Positions 34,522-43,562 of a stretch of 64,000 bases of DNA are shown piece after piece (within the stretch, counting starts at the first letter, position 1; every line of letters starts with the position of its first letter). The stretch comes from Bacillota bacterium. Lineage in GTDB: Bacteria; Bacillota; Clostridia; Christensenellales; SZUA-584. Where the stretch lies: positions 186,001 to 250,000 of the forward strand of contig JAEYKW010000025.1 of assembly GCA_023408075.1 (NCBI GenBank), in the 5' to 3' direction. A model generated the notes under the pieces. The model did no database searches. It saw nothing but the letters and a program-made list of their open reading frames with translations, and was not told where the DNA came from. Both the position numbers and the translations under genes were made by a program.

Positions 34522-34712
34522 GGCGCAAGCGGCAGGTGGAATACCCGATGGACAGAACACCGGCTTATCTTCTATGAGCGCTTTTTCAAAGGCTTTTGCG
34601 CACCAAGGGTACCAATCCACGGGGTTTTTGGCGTGCTGAAGAAGATAGCCGGATTGTTCGTGAGCGAGATGGTTGGTGCGGGCGGTAGGCGTGGTCGTAA
34701 TCATCACTCCAA
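34522..34712 (-). pseudogene. yyaL 5' fragment, copy 2
   Basis: The same start as copy 1 (ARTNHLAHEQSGYLLQHAKN, then PVDWYPW), with the same GGAGTGATGA upstream. One base is missing in the CTGTCC stretch after KPVF, shifting the frame, and the CHWC codons are altered at the end of homology near 34525. It is more decayed than copy 1. Confidence 0.7.
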
Positions 34713-34789
34713 GGATAGTATATCATGTTTAAAGTACCCCGTTTACCAAATATTAGTAAAATAGTATAATCCAAAAAGGAGGTGTTGAA

Positions 34790-35269
34790 ATGCTAAAGGA
34801 TATTTTTGATTTTCTAACGATTTTCCTTGCGCTTGCTGCTTTTGTAATATCAATTATTACGGCAATGACACACAGGAAAGAACTGATTACCTCGGCAATT
34901 TCATCAAACAGAATCGAATGGATAAAAGAAGTAAGGGCTTTAATGTTTGATTTTATAACTGAGTATAAAATCAATACAAACAAAACCAGATTGCACATAC
35001 TCTCCTCCCATATTATGTTATATTTAAATCGCCAGAACGATTATTCTGAATTTGTTGACGCTGTTAGACGCTGTGTAGATTTGGAATACTCCGAGACAAA
35101 CCATTTACATTTAGTAAACTCCACGCAAGATATGTTAAATTCCGTTTGGCGGAGAATGAAATTGGAAACAGGCTTGAAGGTAAATTATGATAATAATGTA
35201 AAAGCTAAATTAAAAAAAGATAATCAAAAATTATATGAAGCTGGTGAGAAATTCACAAATGTTATCTGA
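34790..35269 (+). CDS. Membrane-anchored hypothetical protein (cargo 2)
   Basis: 159 residues with AAAGGAGG at good spacing. A single N-terminal membrane helix (FLTIFLALAAFVISIITAM) is followed by a soluble, mostly helical domain starting SNRIEWIKEVRALMFDFI. A short anchor plus a cytoplasmic helical domain is also the form of several defence-effector and regulator proteins, but no family is recognised. AT-rich; it lies between yyaL fragments 2 and 3. Confidence 0.6.
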   Translation: MLKDIFDFLTIFLALAAFVISIITAMTHRKELITSAISSNRIEWIKEVRALMFDFITEYKINTNKTRLHILSSHIMLYLNRQNDYSEFVDAVRRCVDLEYSETNHLHLVNSTQDMLNSVWRRMKLETGLKVNYDNNVKAKLKKDNQKLYEAGEKFTNVI

Positions 35270-35686
35270 TCACTGCAACAACATTACGTATAAGACACTC
35301 TGAAATTATTTATTGATCTATAAAATTCTACTCAATATTATTGGGGGTTACATTTGAATACATGACGCCCATGGCAGGTGGAATATCCGATGGACAGGAA
35401 GACGTGTTTATCTTCTATGAACGTCTTAACGCTATTATTTCCCTTTCTCGTTTAAATAACGATGTGTGTTATTGACCCAGCTCAAAATATAATGCAATAA
35501 TCAATATAATCTCTCAATAATCGTTCAACGCAATCCTATCGTATTGTTATAACTCATACTTTTCTATCTTATCACTTTAACCCATAAATACTTCTTTATA
35601 TATAACCTATTGACATTTCAAAATAGCAGGCGCATATTGCACTTGATGCAATTATTTACCCCATGCATTTTTTATGAGGTGTCTCA
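35270..35686. other. Gap holding yyaL fragment 3 and otherwise no gene
   Basis: Apart from the fragment at 35362-35430, this AT-rich stretch has no supported gene. The right part must hold the promoter of the broken TetR gene. Confidence 0.4.
35362..35430 (-). pseudogene. yyaL 5' fragment, copy 3 (short)
   Basis: About 70 bases that still read FIEDKHVFLSIGYSTCHGRH on the minus strand, the segment just before and including the CHWC motif. The 5' part with the start codon is lost. As in copies 1 and 2 the match ends directly after the CHWC codons. Confidence 0.6.
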
Positions 35687-36369
35687 ATGGAAACTGGATT
35701 GTCATTGGAAAAACACGGCGTATCGCTCAGAGAAGAAAAGTACGCCAAAACAAAGATCGCCATTTTAAATGTAATCTTGGAGAAGTTGAAGGATTCTGCT
35801 ATTGAGGATATCAACATTCCCCCTGTTTGCCGGGAGATCGGGATATCAAAAAGAACTTTTTTCAATTATTATCCTTCGAAGCATTATGTGATTTTTTATT
35901 TATTGCAGATTTGGATCGCTGAAATCACGATTAAAGTAAAGTCTACCAAACGCAAGCGCAGGAAATGGGATTAGCAAGCATCTATGCATGCTTTGATGAG
36001 CTCAGTAACAAAATCACGGATCAACCCAAGGTGGCGTTTGAAATGTTTTCGTGCTTATTCAGCACCAAAATAGACAGCTCAAAGCTCAAACCCTTAACAC
36101 GGGCAGAAGAGATTTTGTGGAACCTTGATACCTCAGATATCCATGATATGCCTATGCTCGGTTTCCGAAAGCATCTCGCGATGGCCCTTGAAAGTGCAAA
36201 ATGTGAAGGCACCCTGCCGAAGCAAACCGATTTGCATACCGTTGAGATTTCGCTCAACAGCATACTTATCGGCGTTCCGTATTCATTGAGAGAATTCGGG
36301 TTTCAAAATCTTCGTGAAATGTATCGGCAGCAGTTGGATATTTTATGGGTCGGCCTGAAAAATTTCTAG
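35687..36369 (+). pseudogene. TetR/AcrR-family regulator, frameshifted
   Basis: The first frame (95 codons) has the TetR helix-turn-helix: INIPPVCREIGISKRTFFNY, then YPSKHYVIFYLLQIW. The ligand-binding part continues in a different frame from about 35940 (VYQTQAQEMGLASIYACFDE) to the stop at 36369. One base added or lost near 35935-35945 restores a 220-residue protein of normal length. The CPBP protease gene follows 25 bp later and was probably its target or operon partner. Confidence 0.7.
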
Positions 36370-36394
36370 GAACTATTTCAAAGGAGGATCAAAC

Positions 36395-37162
36395 ATGAAT
36401 TCGTCAAAGGCATTACAACCGGCCCCTCTTGCTCTGACTTTAGGGATTTTTGGTATCAGCTCGCTGTTAATTTTCACTGGACTTTATGTCATCATGCCGC
36501 TTTTTCTCAGTTCCGGCCTTACTTTTTTAAACAGCTATTTCATCCTGTTTTACCTTCCGTTTGTGTTGTTGTTTATCATGTCTCTGATCTTCTTCCGTCT
36601 GGAGGAAAACGATTTGTCGTGGTCATCGTTCAAAGACCGATTCCGATTAAAAAAACTCGACAAAAACACGATCCTTTGGACACTTGCATTGTTTGTATTT
36701 TGGTTCTTCGTCCTGCTGGTTGTACAGCCCATCGTCGGGTCGTTCTTCGCAAAGCTGCCGCTATTTGCGCCTCCTGCCTATTTCCCTCCCGAAATCAACC
36801 CCAACGTCGCGCCCGCACCCGCAGGCACCTTTATGGGGGCAGCGCTGCTTGGGAAATGGTGGATTCCGTTGTGCTATTTTATCGGATGGTTTTTCAATAT
36901 CTTCGGTGAAGAACTGCTTTTTCGCGGATATCTGCTTCCCCGCCACGAATTGGCCTATGGCAAGCATGCCTGGATCGTTCAAGGGGTCATCTGGGGTCTT
37001 TGGCATTTTTTCTGGAAATGGAATGTGGTCACGTTGATGCTTTGCACGCTGTCTCTGGCCTTTGTTGTGCAGAAAACAAAAAATACCTGGGCCGGGATTA
37101 TTGTTCATGGCGTTTTAAACTTCGTGCCGCTGATTATGATCATTTTGAACGTTATTGGGTAA
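36395..37162 (+). CDS. CPBP-family intramembrane protease
   Basis: 255 residues, about seven membrane segments. The three conserved motifs are present: GEELLFRGYLLPR (EExxxR), WGLWHFFWK (the second motif with its His), and VHGVLNFVP (HxxxN-type). This family (type II CAAX protease/bacteriocin-processing enzyme family) includes immunity and bacteriocin-maturation proteins. AAGGAGG precedes the ATG. It follows a broken TetR gene, so control may be lost. Confidence 0.8.
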   Translation: MNSSKALQPAPLALTLGIFGISSLLIFTGLYVIMPLFLSSGLTFLNSYFILFYLPFVLLFIMSLIFFRLEENDLSWSSFKDRFRLKKLDKNTILWTLALFVFWFFVLLVVQPIVGSFFAKLPLFAPPAYFPPEINPNVAPAPAGTFMGAALLGKWWIPLCYFIGWFFNIFGEELLFRGYLLPRHELAYGKHAWIVQGVIWGLWHFFWKWNVVTLMLCTLSLAFVVQKTKNTWAGIIVHGVLNFVPLIMIILNVIG

Positions 37163-37202
37163 TCAGGTCTGCGTCAGTTCCATTAGTCACATTAACGGGC
37201 GC

Positions 37203-37319
37203 GCAGATATCCGATGAACAGGAAGACCGGCTTATCTTCTATGAGCGCTTTTTCAAAGGCTTTTGCGCCCCACGGATACCAGTCCACGGGGTTTTAGGCA
37301 TGCTGAAGAAGATAGCCGG
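37203..37319 (-). pseudogene. yyaL 5' fragment, copy 4 (truncated at both ends)
   Basis: The minus strand reads GYLLQHA, a stop, then NPVDWYPWGAKAFEKALIED and KPVFLFIGY before homology ends. It lacks both the start codon and the CHWC codons. It is the most decayed copy and the farthest from the conjugative element. Confidence 0.65.
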
Positions 37320-37508
37320 GTACTTATTACAAGAAACCCACATATTAATTTGCTTTGGCAACAGACACAGCATCAGCTTCTTATATTGATTAATGTTGTT
37401 AATCTCGTTTTAACAAAAAAATATCGTATTTGGGAATAATAAAAAAACTGTACGCCAACGAGAATAGAGTGTATTAATAAAATAATTATTTGCATGGAGG
37501 AATACACG

Positions 37509-37901
37509 ATGTTTACCAAAGAACAGATTGAAGCTGCCCATGACAAAGTTAAGGATGGTTCAGACTTCCCCGCTTATGTTAAAGAAATTAAAGCTTTAGG
37601 TGTAAAGAGCCATGAGGTGGTGCTTACAGACGGTACATGGATTTTCAAAGGGGAAGGCAGCTACACCGTTGAATTCAAAAGAGGTCTGGAAAGCATTGCC
37701 GTTTCAACACAAGCATCCCCGGAGAGGTTTAAGCACATCCTATCGAATCATCAGCAAGGAAACACAGATTATCCTACTTTTTGTATACAGGCTGGCGAAG
37801 CTGGCGTAGAAAGATGGATTTCTGACTTTGAAAACATGATAGTCACATATATAGATAAAGCGGGAAATCCAATAGCCGTTGAACCTATTCCGTATATATG
37901 A
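37509..37901 (+). CDS. DUF1398-family protein
   Basis: 130 residues from the ATG after GGAGGAATACACG. FTKEQIEAAHDKVKDGSDFP and YVKEIKALGVKSHEVVLTDG are the family signature, and YPTFCIQAGEAGVERWISDF is the conserved C-terminal half. The family is a small soluble fold found as envelope- or phage-associated proteins of unknown function. A 107-base gap follows. Confidence 0.75.
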   Translation: MFTKEQIEAAHDKVKDGSDFPAYVKEIKALGVKSHEVVLTDGTWIFKGEGSYTVEFKRGLESIAVSTQASPERFKHILSNHQQGNTDYPTFCIQAGEAGVERWISDFENMIVTYIDKAGNPIAVEPIPYI

Positions 37902-37959
37902 AAATGTGTTGAGACTTTTTCAAAACACCTTAAATGGCTCTGTTGTTTGAATACGAGCT

Positions 37960-38163
37960 CTATTCAAGCTCTCTTGATTTACGCCATAAATAATAGCCTA
38001 ATCCCGGTATCATTGCGGCAAAAGAATATGCAAGCAGCCATCCGTATAACGCAACGCCGTTATCGCCGCCTGCTTTTGTCTGTCTGTACGCGGTTCCATA
38101 TCCCAGTATCACTTGAACCAATGTTATGATATACCATATGATTGCTAAAAATGAACCAAACAT
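37960..38163 (-). CDS. Small two-helix membrane protein
   Basis: 67 residues with AAAGGAG before the ATG. Two hydrophobic segments (FLAIIWYIITLVQVILGYG and GWLLAYSFAAMIPGLGYYLW) flank a short charged loop, and the end is basic (WRKSRELE). Family not recognised; probably a general membrane peptide. Confidence 0.55.
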   Translation of the reverse strand: MFGSFLAIIWYIITLVQVILGYGTAYRQTKAGGDNGVALYGWLLAYSFAAMIPGLGYYLWRKSRELE

Positions 38164-38253
38164 AGGAAGCTCCTTTGCTTTCAGATTTATGAATATTATA
38201 CCTTATATCTGTAATAAAGCAATTATTTTGTCGAATTGTGAAAGCCGCATCTG

Positions 38254-39096
38254 TCACCCATCATTTGCGCCGCTCGGCAGCGCCTTCACCGCCGATGGCT
38301 TTGCCGTCTTCTCCCCGCTCTCCATCTCCCTCGCAAACTCCGTCATGCAGTTCCAGTATCTCTTGGGCATATGGCTCATACGGCAACGCGGATTGCGCCG
38401 TTCCTTTATCTCAATGGTGTCATAAAACAGTCGCCAGAGCGCGCGGAACTTCCGCTCTTCCTCGCCGCATTCGGGCTGCTCAAACGCCTCCACATCGCAA
38501 ATATTCACCTCATTGTCCTGATAAATCAGCGCCATGCCGTGCGTCCTGTCGTATATCAAAAACTTCTCACCCGGGTAGCGCTCGCAAAAATGCTGCGCAA
38601 TCAGCGGCAGCACAATGTTTTTGGGCTCTATCTGCGCCACAAGCGCGCCGTTCACCTCGGAAAAGCGTATAAACCCCTGAAACAAATGCGCCTCATGATT
38701 CAGATGCCGCACGGCGGTTTGCAGCGCATGCACCGTCTCGTCCGTCAGCCTGTTGATGACGGACGCACCGTGGCGGTATCCGAGGCGCAGGAACTGCAAA
38801 ATGAGCAGCTCCTTTTGGGGATGGCAGGTTAAAAAAGCGCGGCGGACATAATCCAGCGCCATATACCCCATTTTAGGCCGAATCGATTTCAGCACCCGTT
38901 CAGCCTTCTGCGCATCCGTCTCTATGGCCTTCACGGGCAGCAGCAGCGGCAGGTCGGCACCCTCCGGCAGTATATCCGACGGTATCTCGCCGCTCTCATA
39001 GCTTTCGAACACGCAGCACAGCAGCCCGTCGAAGCTGCCGTCGTAGCAGTAAACTGTCACAGTCTGGTTTTGCGTCAAAGCTCGCCGCTCAGGCAT
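38254..39096 (-). CDS. TIGR03915-type partner of a radical-SAM DNA repair protein (DUF4130)
   Basis: Up to 280 residues; a GTG start at VTVYCYDGSFDGLLCCVF is a shorter option. This is the DUF4130/SAM_7_link family always encoded next to TIGR03916-type radical-SAM proteins and thought to act with them on damaged or modified DNA, although no reaction is proven. PKMGYMALDYVRRAFLTCHP and NPRCRMSHMPKRYWNCMTEF fit conserved blocks. It overlaps the end of the upstream radical-SAM gene by about 22 bases. Confidence 0.75.
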   Translation of the reverse strand: MPERRALTQNQTVTVYCYDGSFDGLLCCVFESYESGEIPSDILPEGADLPLLLPVKAIETDAQKAERVLKSIRPKMGYMALDYVRRAFLTCHPQKELLILQFLRLGYRHGASVINRLTDETVHALQTAVRHLNHEAHLFQGFIRFSEVNGALVAQIEPKNIVLPLIAQHFCERYPGEKFLIYDRTHGMALIYQDNEVNICDVEAFEQPECGEEERKFRALWRLFYDTIEIKERRNPRCRMSHMPKRYWNCMTEFAREMESGEKTAKPSAVKALPSGANDG

Positions 39097-40400
39097 TTTT
39101 GCAGTTCCTCCTTTGCCAATACCGGATGTTCAAAAAGCGACAGCTGGCGCGGCATGCACGTTTCGTTGCCCAGAGCGTGCTCCATCCGTCCGCGCGCCTG
39201 CTCGGACAGCAGCGACAGCAGCAGCATGTCCTGCGCCGTGTCGAGATACTGCGGGCGCTTGCCCGAGCAGGTTAAAAAGTACTGCGCGCGTTTGAGCACC
39301 ACGCCGAGCTTTTTGAGGCCCGCGAAATCAAGGCTCCCCGTTCGGCGTGCCATGACAATGCGCTGGGCGCTGCGCACCCCGATGCCCGGCACACGCAGCA
39401 GCACTTCATACGGTGCCCGGTTGACTTCCACAGGAAACTGATCTGGATGCAGAAGCGCCCAATTGCATTTGGGGTCGATATACGGATTGAAATGCGGATG
39501 CTGTTCATCGAGCAGCTCTGCGGCGGTGAAGCCGTAATAGCGCAGCAGCCAGTCCGCCTGATAGAGCCGGTGCTCGCGCAGCAGCGGCGGTTTGGTATCG
39601 ATAGAGGGCAGCAATGTGTTTTCCACGGCGGGGATGTATGCCGAAAAGAATACGCGCTTAAGCTTGTAATTTTGATACAGCCCTTCGGTCAGATTCAGTA
39701 TTTTTAAATCGTTCTCCCCCGTCGCGCCGACGATCATCTGCGTGCTCTGCCCTGCGGGCACAAAGCGCGGCGTGCTCCTCACCAGCGCGCGTTCGCCCTT
39801 GCTTTGTTCTATGCGTTCGCGTATGAAGCCCATCGGCCTTAGTATCGCCTGCTTGGTCTTGTCGGGCGCGAGCAGCTGCAGGCTCGCCTGCGATGGCAGC
39901 TCGATGTTGACGCTCATACGGTCGGCCAGCAGCCCCAGCCGCTCGATCAGCGCTTTATCCGCACCGGGGATCGCCTTCACGTGGATATACCCGCTGAACC
40001 GATATTCCTCGCGCAGCAGGCGCAGCGTTTGTATCATGCGCTCGGTGGTATGGTTGGGGCTTTTCACCACGCCGGAGCTTAAGAACAGCCCTTCAATATA
40101 GTTGCGGCGGTAAAACGCAATCGTGAGATCAGCCAGCTCGCGCGGCTCAAACGTGGCGCGAGGCGTATCGTGCGAATGCCGGTTCACACAGTAGGCACAG
40201 TCGTACACACACGCATTGCTCATGAGCACCTTGAGCAGCGAGATGCACCGGCCGTCGCCGGAAAAGCTGTGGCAAATGCCGTAAGACGCCGCATTTCCGA
40301 TACCGCCCGGCGACGCCTTCCGGTTGACGCCGCTCGATGTGCAGGCCACATCATACTTCGCCGCATCGGTCAGAATTCTGAGTTTTTCAAAGAGATCCAA
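39075..40400 (-). CDS. Putative DNA modification/repair radical-SAM protein (TIGR03916 type)
   Basis: 441 residues. ACVYDCAYCVNR holds the CxxxCxxC cluster that binds the [4Fe-4S] and SAM. The barrel continues with ELADLTIAFYRRNYIEGLFL, VKAIPGADKALIERLG and VNIELPSQASLQLLAPDKT. The C-terminal LLRVPGIGVRSAQRIVMARR is a helix-hairpin-helix DNA-binding motif. Two genes form the operon with DUF4130 second. Role in DNA repair is a family annotation. Confidence 0.8.
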   Translation of the reverse strand: MDLFEKLRILTDAAKYDVACTSSGVNRKASPGGIGNAASYGICHSFSGDGRCISLLKVLMSNACVYDCAYCVNRHSHDTPRATFEPRELADLTIAFYRRNYIEGLFLSSGVVKSPNHTTERMIQTLRLLREEYRFSGYIHVKAIPGADKALIERLGLLADRMSVNIELPSQASLQLLAPDKTKQAILRPMGFIRERIEQSKGERALVRSTPRFVPAGQSTQMIVGATGENDLKILNLTEGLYQNYKLKRVFFSAYIPAVENTLLPSIDTKPPLLREHRLYQADWLLRYYGFTAAELLDEQHPHFNPYIDPKCNWALLHPDQFPVEVNRAPYEVLLRVPGIGVRSAQRIVMARRTGSLDFAGLKKLGVVLKRAQYFLTCSGKRPQYLDTAQDMLLLSLLSEQARGRMEHALGNETCMPRQLSLFEHPVLAKEELQKCLSGEL

Positions 40401-40515
40401 TAGCCGTCACACTCCTTACCGCCATCATATACCAGAACATATGTTCTTGTAAAGGGTTGTGGAGAACATTCATTCTCATTATTATATCGCCGTCTTTGGG
40501 TGAAAAAGCGGACAT

Positions 40516-40555
40516 CAAAAAAGCAGGAAACTGGCAACAACCTTCCTGCTTTTAT
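40516..40555 (-). terminator. Terminator of the acetyltransferase gene
   Basis: On the minus strand AAAAGCAGGAA pairs with TTCCTGCTTTTTT around a loop of about 13 bases. It lies 22 bases after the stop codon of the gene at 40577. Confidence 0.75.
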
Positions 40556-40576
40556 ACGAACATCGCTTTTTATTAT

Positions 40577-41137
40577 TTAAATCTGCTTTCGCAAGGCTGC
40601 ACGCCAGCCCGGCTGACTTATCATGTAAAACACATGCGTTTTAAGCTCACTGCCCTCGTCGATATTCGGATGATCAAACTCCGCTATTTTTTTCATCCCG
40701 ATCTTTTTCATGACGCTTTCAGACCGAATATTTAATTTTGAGGTAAAACTGTAGACCTTATCAAAACCCAATGTATCAAATCCGTACTTCAAACAAGCCG
40801 CTGCTCCTTCCGTCGCAAACCCTTTCCCCCAGGCATCGAATTTGAGCCGCCACCCGATTTCAATGCAGGGCGTAAAATCGGAATCAAAAGCTGCCCAATG
40901 AAATCCGATGAAACCGAGAAACTCACGGCTTTCTTTTTCTTCTACAGCAAAAAGACCGTAATTGCATTTCTCAAATTCACTTTTTATTCGGCCTGCGAAT
41001 GCATCCGTTTCCGAATTCGAGAGCGTATTCGGAAAAAACTCCATGACATTAGGGTCCATGTTCATGGCCCGGAACGGCGCAAAATCAGACTCTTGCCAGT
41101 CTCTCAAAATCAAGCGTTCTGTTTCAAAATAAATCAT
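40577..41137 (-). CDS. GNAT acetyltransferase (RimJ/RimL type)
   Basis: 186 residues starting MIYFETERLILRDWQESDFA, the classic RimJ/RimL opening. GIEW-equivalent EIGWRLKFDAWGKGFATEGA contains the acetyl-CoA-binding Q/R-x-x-G-x-G/A region (WGKGFATEGA). SFTSKLNIRSESVMKKIGMK is the C-terminal block. It transfers acetyl from acetyl-CoA to an amino group; the substrate is not determined by the sequence. Confidence 0.8.
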   Translation of the reverse strand: MIYFETERLILRDWQESDFAPFRAMNMDPNVMEFFPNTLSNSETDAFAGRIKSEFEKCNYGLFAVEEKESREFLGFIGFHWAAFDSDFTPCIEIGWRLKFDAWGKGFATEGAAACLKYGFDTLGFDKVYSFTSKLNIRSESVMKKIGMKKIAEFDHPNIDEGSELKTHVFYMISQPGWRAALRKQI

Positions 41138-41229
41138 AGCTCTTTGCCTTTAAAAAATATTTTTTTACTCTTTGCCCGCAGATAGAAATAACGGCAATTA
41201 TAGTCGCAGACAATGCAGAACGGTTTGAA

Positions 41230-41522
41230 TTAATCTGAAAAGTCACGGAACAAAACTGTCAGCTCGTCTGCATCAAATATTTCTCCGTCACTGAGAAATT
41301 TTTCGATCACAACAGTCCCGTCCTCATGAACTCCACTTCCCATCTTTGCCCGGGAACCGCAACCTCAATCAGAATGCTTTCCTCTCTGATTTTATCGATT
41401 TTATAGTATATCTTATACTCTTCCAATCTGTTTAAAAATTGATTGAGACCTTTCATCATCTCCATCTCATACCGCCTTAAGATTGTTTTATATTGACCTG
41501 CATTTTTGTAATCAGCCTTCAT
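41230..41522 (-). pseudogene. Small hypothetical protein, frameshifted
   Basis: The first frame (LNQFLNRLEEYKIYYKIDKI, then REESILIEVAVPGQRWEVEF) breaks at about 41330; the other frame continues HEDGTVVIEKFLSDGEIFDA and ends FRDFSD at 41230. One missing T in GAGTTCATGAGG explains the break. The joined protein would be about 97 residues. Both halves look conserved, so a sequencing error is as likely as true decay. Family not recognised. Confidence 0.5.
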
Positions 41523-41598
41523 TGCCAGATGTATTTACCCGATTGATCATCAGTGGTAAAATGATATAAAGCCATGGCTTCATCAGGAGGTTACCCTT

Positions 41599-42258
41599 AT
41601 GAACACAGAAAAGCTGAAAGACGCGGAGCGGCGGTTTCTGGCGCAATACCCCGGCGGCTTCTCCAACCCGCAAATGAAGGAGATCGCCAAGAAGCACCGT
41701 GCCGAAAAAATGAACACATTGGCTCAGGAAAGCTTCTCAGCCGATATGTTTGATGACCCCGCAAGCATCGTCGCTTCCATGGCGAAAATCGTCGGTCAAT
41801 CCTCCATGATCTCCGTTTTTGAAAAACCGAAATTCCGTGACTTCTCAAAAATTATCAGTGACGGCGAAAAAGTGCATATGGCGCACGGGCTTCATGAATT
41901 CCTGTACGGCAATCAGGAGCTTGGCTTTACCATGATGACACAGCTGCTCGGCTCATACCAGCTCGCCAAATGGCCGCTGCTCACCATCTGCCCCCTCTAT
42001 TACCGCCCGCATGAGGAAGCCTTCATCAAGCCCACAACCGTCAAAAGCGCTATCGCCTATTTCGAACTGGAGGGTCTGCGGTACAGCCCCAGGCCCAGCT
42101 TCGAATTCTATATTGCTTACAGAGGGCAGCTTATCCGCATGAAAAAGCTCGTGGATGTCTCGCTGCAATCTGACAATGCCGCTTTCAGCGCATTTTTGAT
42201 GCTCACCGCAGCAGAAACAAACGCAGCCGGATTGGGCGAGCAGGATTTCTTTCGCTGA
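41599..42258 (+). CDS. Hypothetical protein
   Basis: 219 residues with CAGGAGG before the ATG. It is soluble; FLAQYPGGFSNPQMKEIAKK and a helical middle (HMAHGLHEFLYGNQELGF) are visible, followed by FIKPTTVKSAIAYFELEGLR, a segment suggesting a helical DNA- or protein-binding fold. No family recognised. It is convergent with the VOC operon and ends next to its last stop codon. Confidence 0.55.
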   Translation: MNTEKLKDAERRFLAQYPGGFSNPQMKEIAKKHRAEKMNTLAQESFSADMFDDPASIVASMAKIVGQSSMISVFEKPKFRDFSKIISDGEKVHMAHGLHEFLYGNQELGFTMMTQLLGSYQLAKWPLLTICPLYYRPHEEAFIKPTTVKSAIAYFELEGLRYSPRPSFEFYIAYRGQLIRMKKLVDVSLQSDNAAFSAFLMLTAAETNAAGLGEQDFFR

Positions 42259-43134
42259 TCACCCAAGGCGCGCCTTTTCTATGGCTGCAATATCAAGCTT
42301 CTTCATCGCTAAAAAAGCCTCTGTGACCCGTTTGACCTCTTCTTTTGTGCCGCCTGCCATTATGTCGTTCAAAACACGCGGCACGATCTGCCAGGACACT
42401 CCGAATGGATCCTTCACCCACCCGCACTGCTCCGCCTCAGGCACAAACGATAGCTTGTCCCAGTATTCATCAATTTCCTGCTGGCTTTCGCATGATATCA
42501 CAAACGAAAACGCCTCGTTAAAAGTAAAATCGGCGCCATAGCCATGGTCCATCACGATGAACTGATTTCCGAATATATCGATCTCGCCGTAGTTGATTTT
42601 TGCGCGGCTGTCCATGGCTTCACCTTCAGCATAATAGTTGACAAAGCCCTTATTCGCACTGAAAACCGAAACATAATGGTCAAGCGCCGCTTCGGCTTTG
42701 CCGCATGCCTCCCCCGAAAACAGCAATGTAGGCCGTATCCTTTGTATCTGCGCATTTTCAGTCAGCATGAGCTGCCAGTTAAGGCCGTATTTGTCTTGAA
42801 TCCACGCGAACCATTGGCTGAAAGGATATTCCCCCAAGGGCATAAGCTCTGTGCCGTTGACAGAGAGATGCCCGTACAGCCGGTCAACCTCTTCCTTCGT
42901 GGTGCAGGCCACCATTAAAGAAACCGATGGATTAAATGTAAAGTAAGGGCCCGCGCTGATTGCCATAAATGCTAATCCGGCGAGCTCAAAACTGACGGCC
43001 TCCGCATCGCCCGACGGCGTATCCGGTATTGTACTGATGCTGTTAATCTTTGAATCCTCGAAAAGCTCCGTATACCATGTCGCGGCTTCAACCGCTTCTT
43101 TATCAAACCATAAATGCGGGATGATCTTCTGCAT
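42259..43134 (-). CDS. Two-domain VOC/PhnB-type protein
   Basis: About 291 residues from the ATG with GAGGAGG upstream. Two repeats of the PhnB-like VOC fold: the first begins KIIPHLWFDKEAVEAATWYT and ends FAWIQDKYGLNWQLMLTE; the second begins IRPTLLFSGEACGKAEAALD and ends GWVKDPFGVSWQIVPRVL. Such proteins are annotated as 3-demethylubiquinone methyltransferase-like, but most are of unknown activity. It is last in the operon DUF1905-DUF1801-VOC. Confidence 0.75.
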   Translation of the reverse strand: MQKIIPHLWFDKEAVEAATWYTELFEDSKINSISTIPDTPSGDAEAVSFELAGLAFMAISAGPYFTFNPSVSLMVACTTKEEVDRLYGHLSVNGTELMPLGEYPFSQWFAWIQDKYGLNWQLMLTENAQIQRIRPTLLFSGEACGKAEAALDHYVSVFSANKGFVNYYAEGEAMDSRAKINYGEIDIFGNQFIVMDHGYGADFTFNEAFSFVISCESQQEIDEYWDKLSFVPEAEQCGWVKDPFGVSWQIVPRVLNDIMAGGTKEEVKRVTEAFLAMKKLDIAAIEKARLG

Positions 43135-43180
43135 ATTTTCGTCCTCCTCTATTCCGCTTGCGTTGCAATACCCATAAGAT

Positions 43181-43555
43181 TCATTTTCGCCAGAATGTCG
43201 GGCAGTCTGCCTTGTCCGCAATATTAAACGCGATCATTTTGTCAAGCAGTTCATAGTCAACCGGGCTCTCCCATGGAATACGAATCAACTCCTTGGTGTG
43301 CGCATAGCCCGCCGCAACGACAGCTTCCGAAAAACGTTCAATACCTGCCTTCTCCGGCGCTACAGCCAAATGATGCCTGGAGACGCTGAAGCCGATAATA
43401 AACGTGTCGTGATCGGTAAACATCGGCTGATTCCAGGCGACTCGTTTCCCCAAGCCGGGGAATTTCTGCGCCACCCAGCCCAAAATCTGCTGCGTCCGCT
43501 CCCGGTGCTGCGGGTTCTCAATGCGCGCCAAATATTCTGCAAAAACGTCCATCAT
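43181..43555 (-). CDS. DUF1801-family (YdhG-like) protein
   Basis: 124 residues. VFAEYLARIENPQHRERTQQ and WNQPMFTDHDTFIIGFSVSR, then HHLAVAPE, are the YdhG/DUF1801 signature; these small proteins have a frataxin-like fold and are sometimes called iron-chaperone-like, with little direct evidence. It lies 46 bp before the VOC gene and 7 bp after the DUF1905 gene. Confidence 0.75.
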   Translation of the reverse strand: MMDVFAEYLARIENPQHRERTQQILGWVAQKFPGLGKRVAWNQPMFTDHDTFIIGFSVSRHHLAVAPEKAGIERFSEAVVAAGYAHTKELIRIPWESPVDYELLDKMIAFNIADKADCPTFWRK

Positions 43556-43562
43556 GTTCCCC

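Noticed and set aside
33600..37320. yyaL fragments as a CRISPR array or insertion-sequence copies
   Set aside because: The units are irregularly spaced, decayed, 70-190 bases long and match a protein-coding 5' end; there is no transposase and there are no terminal repeats.
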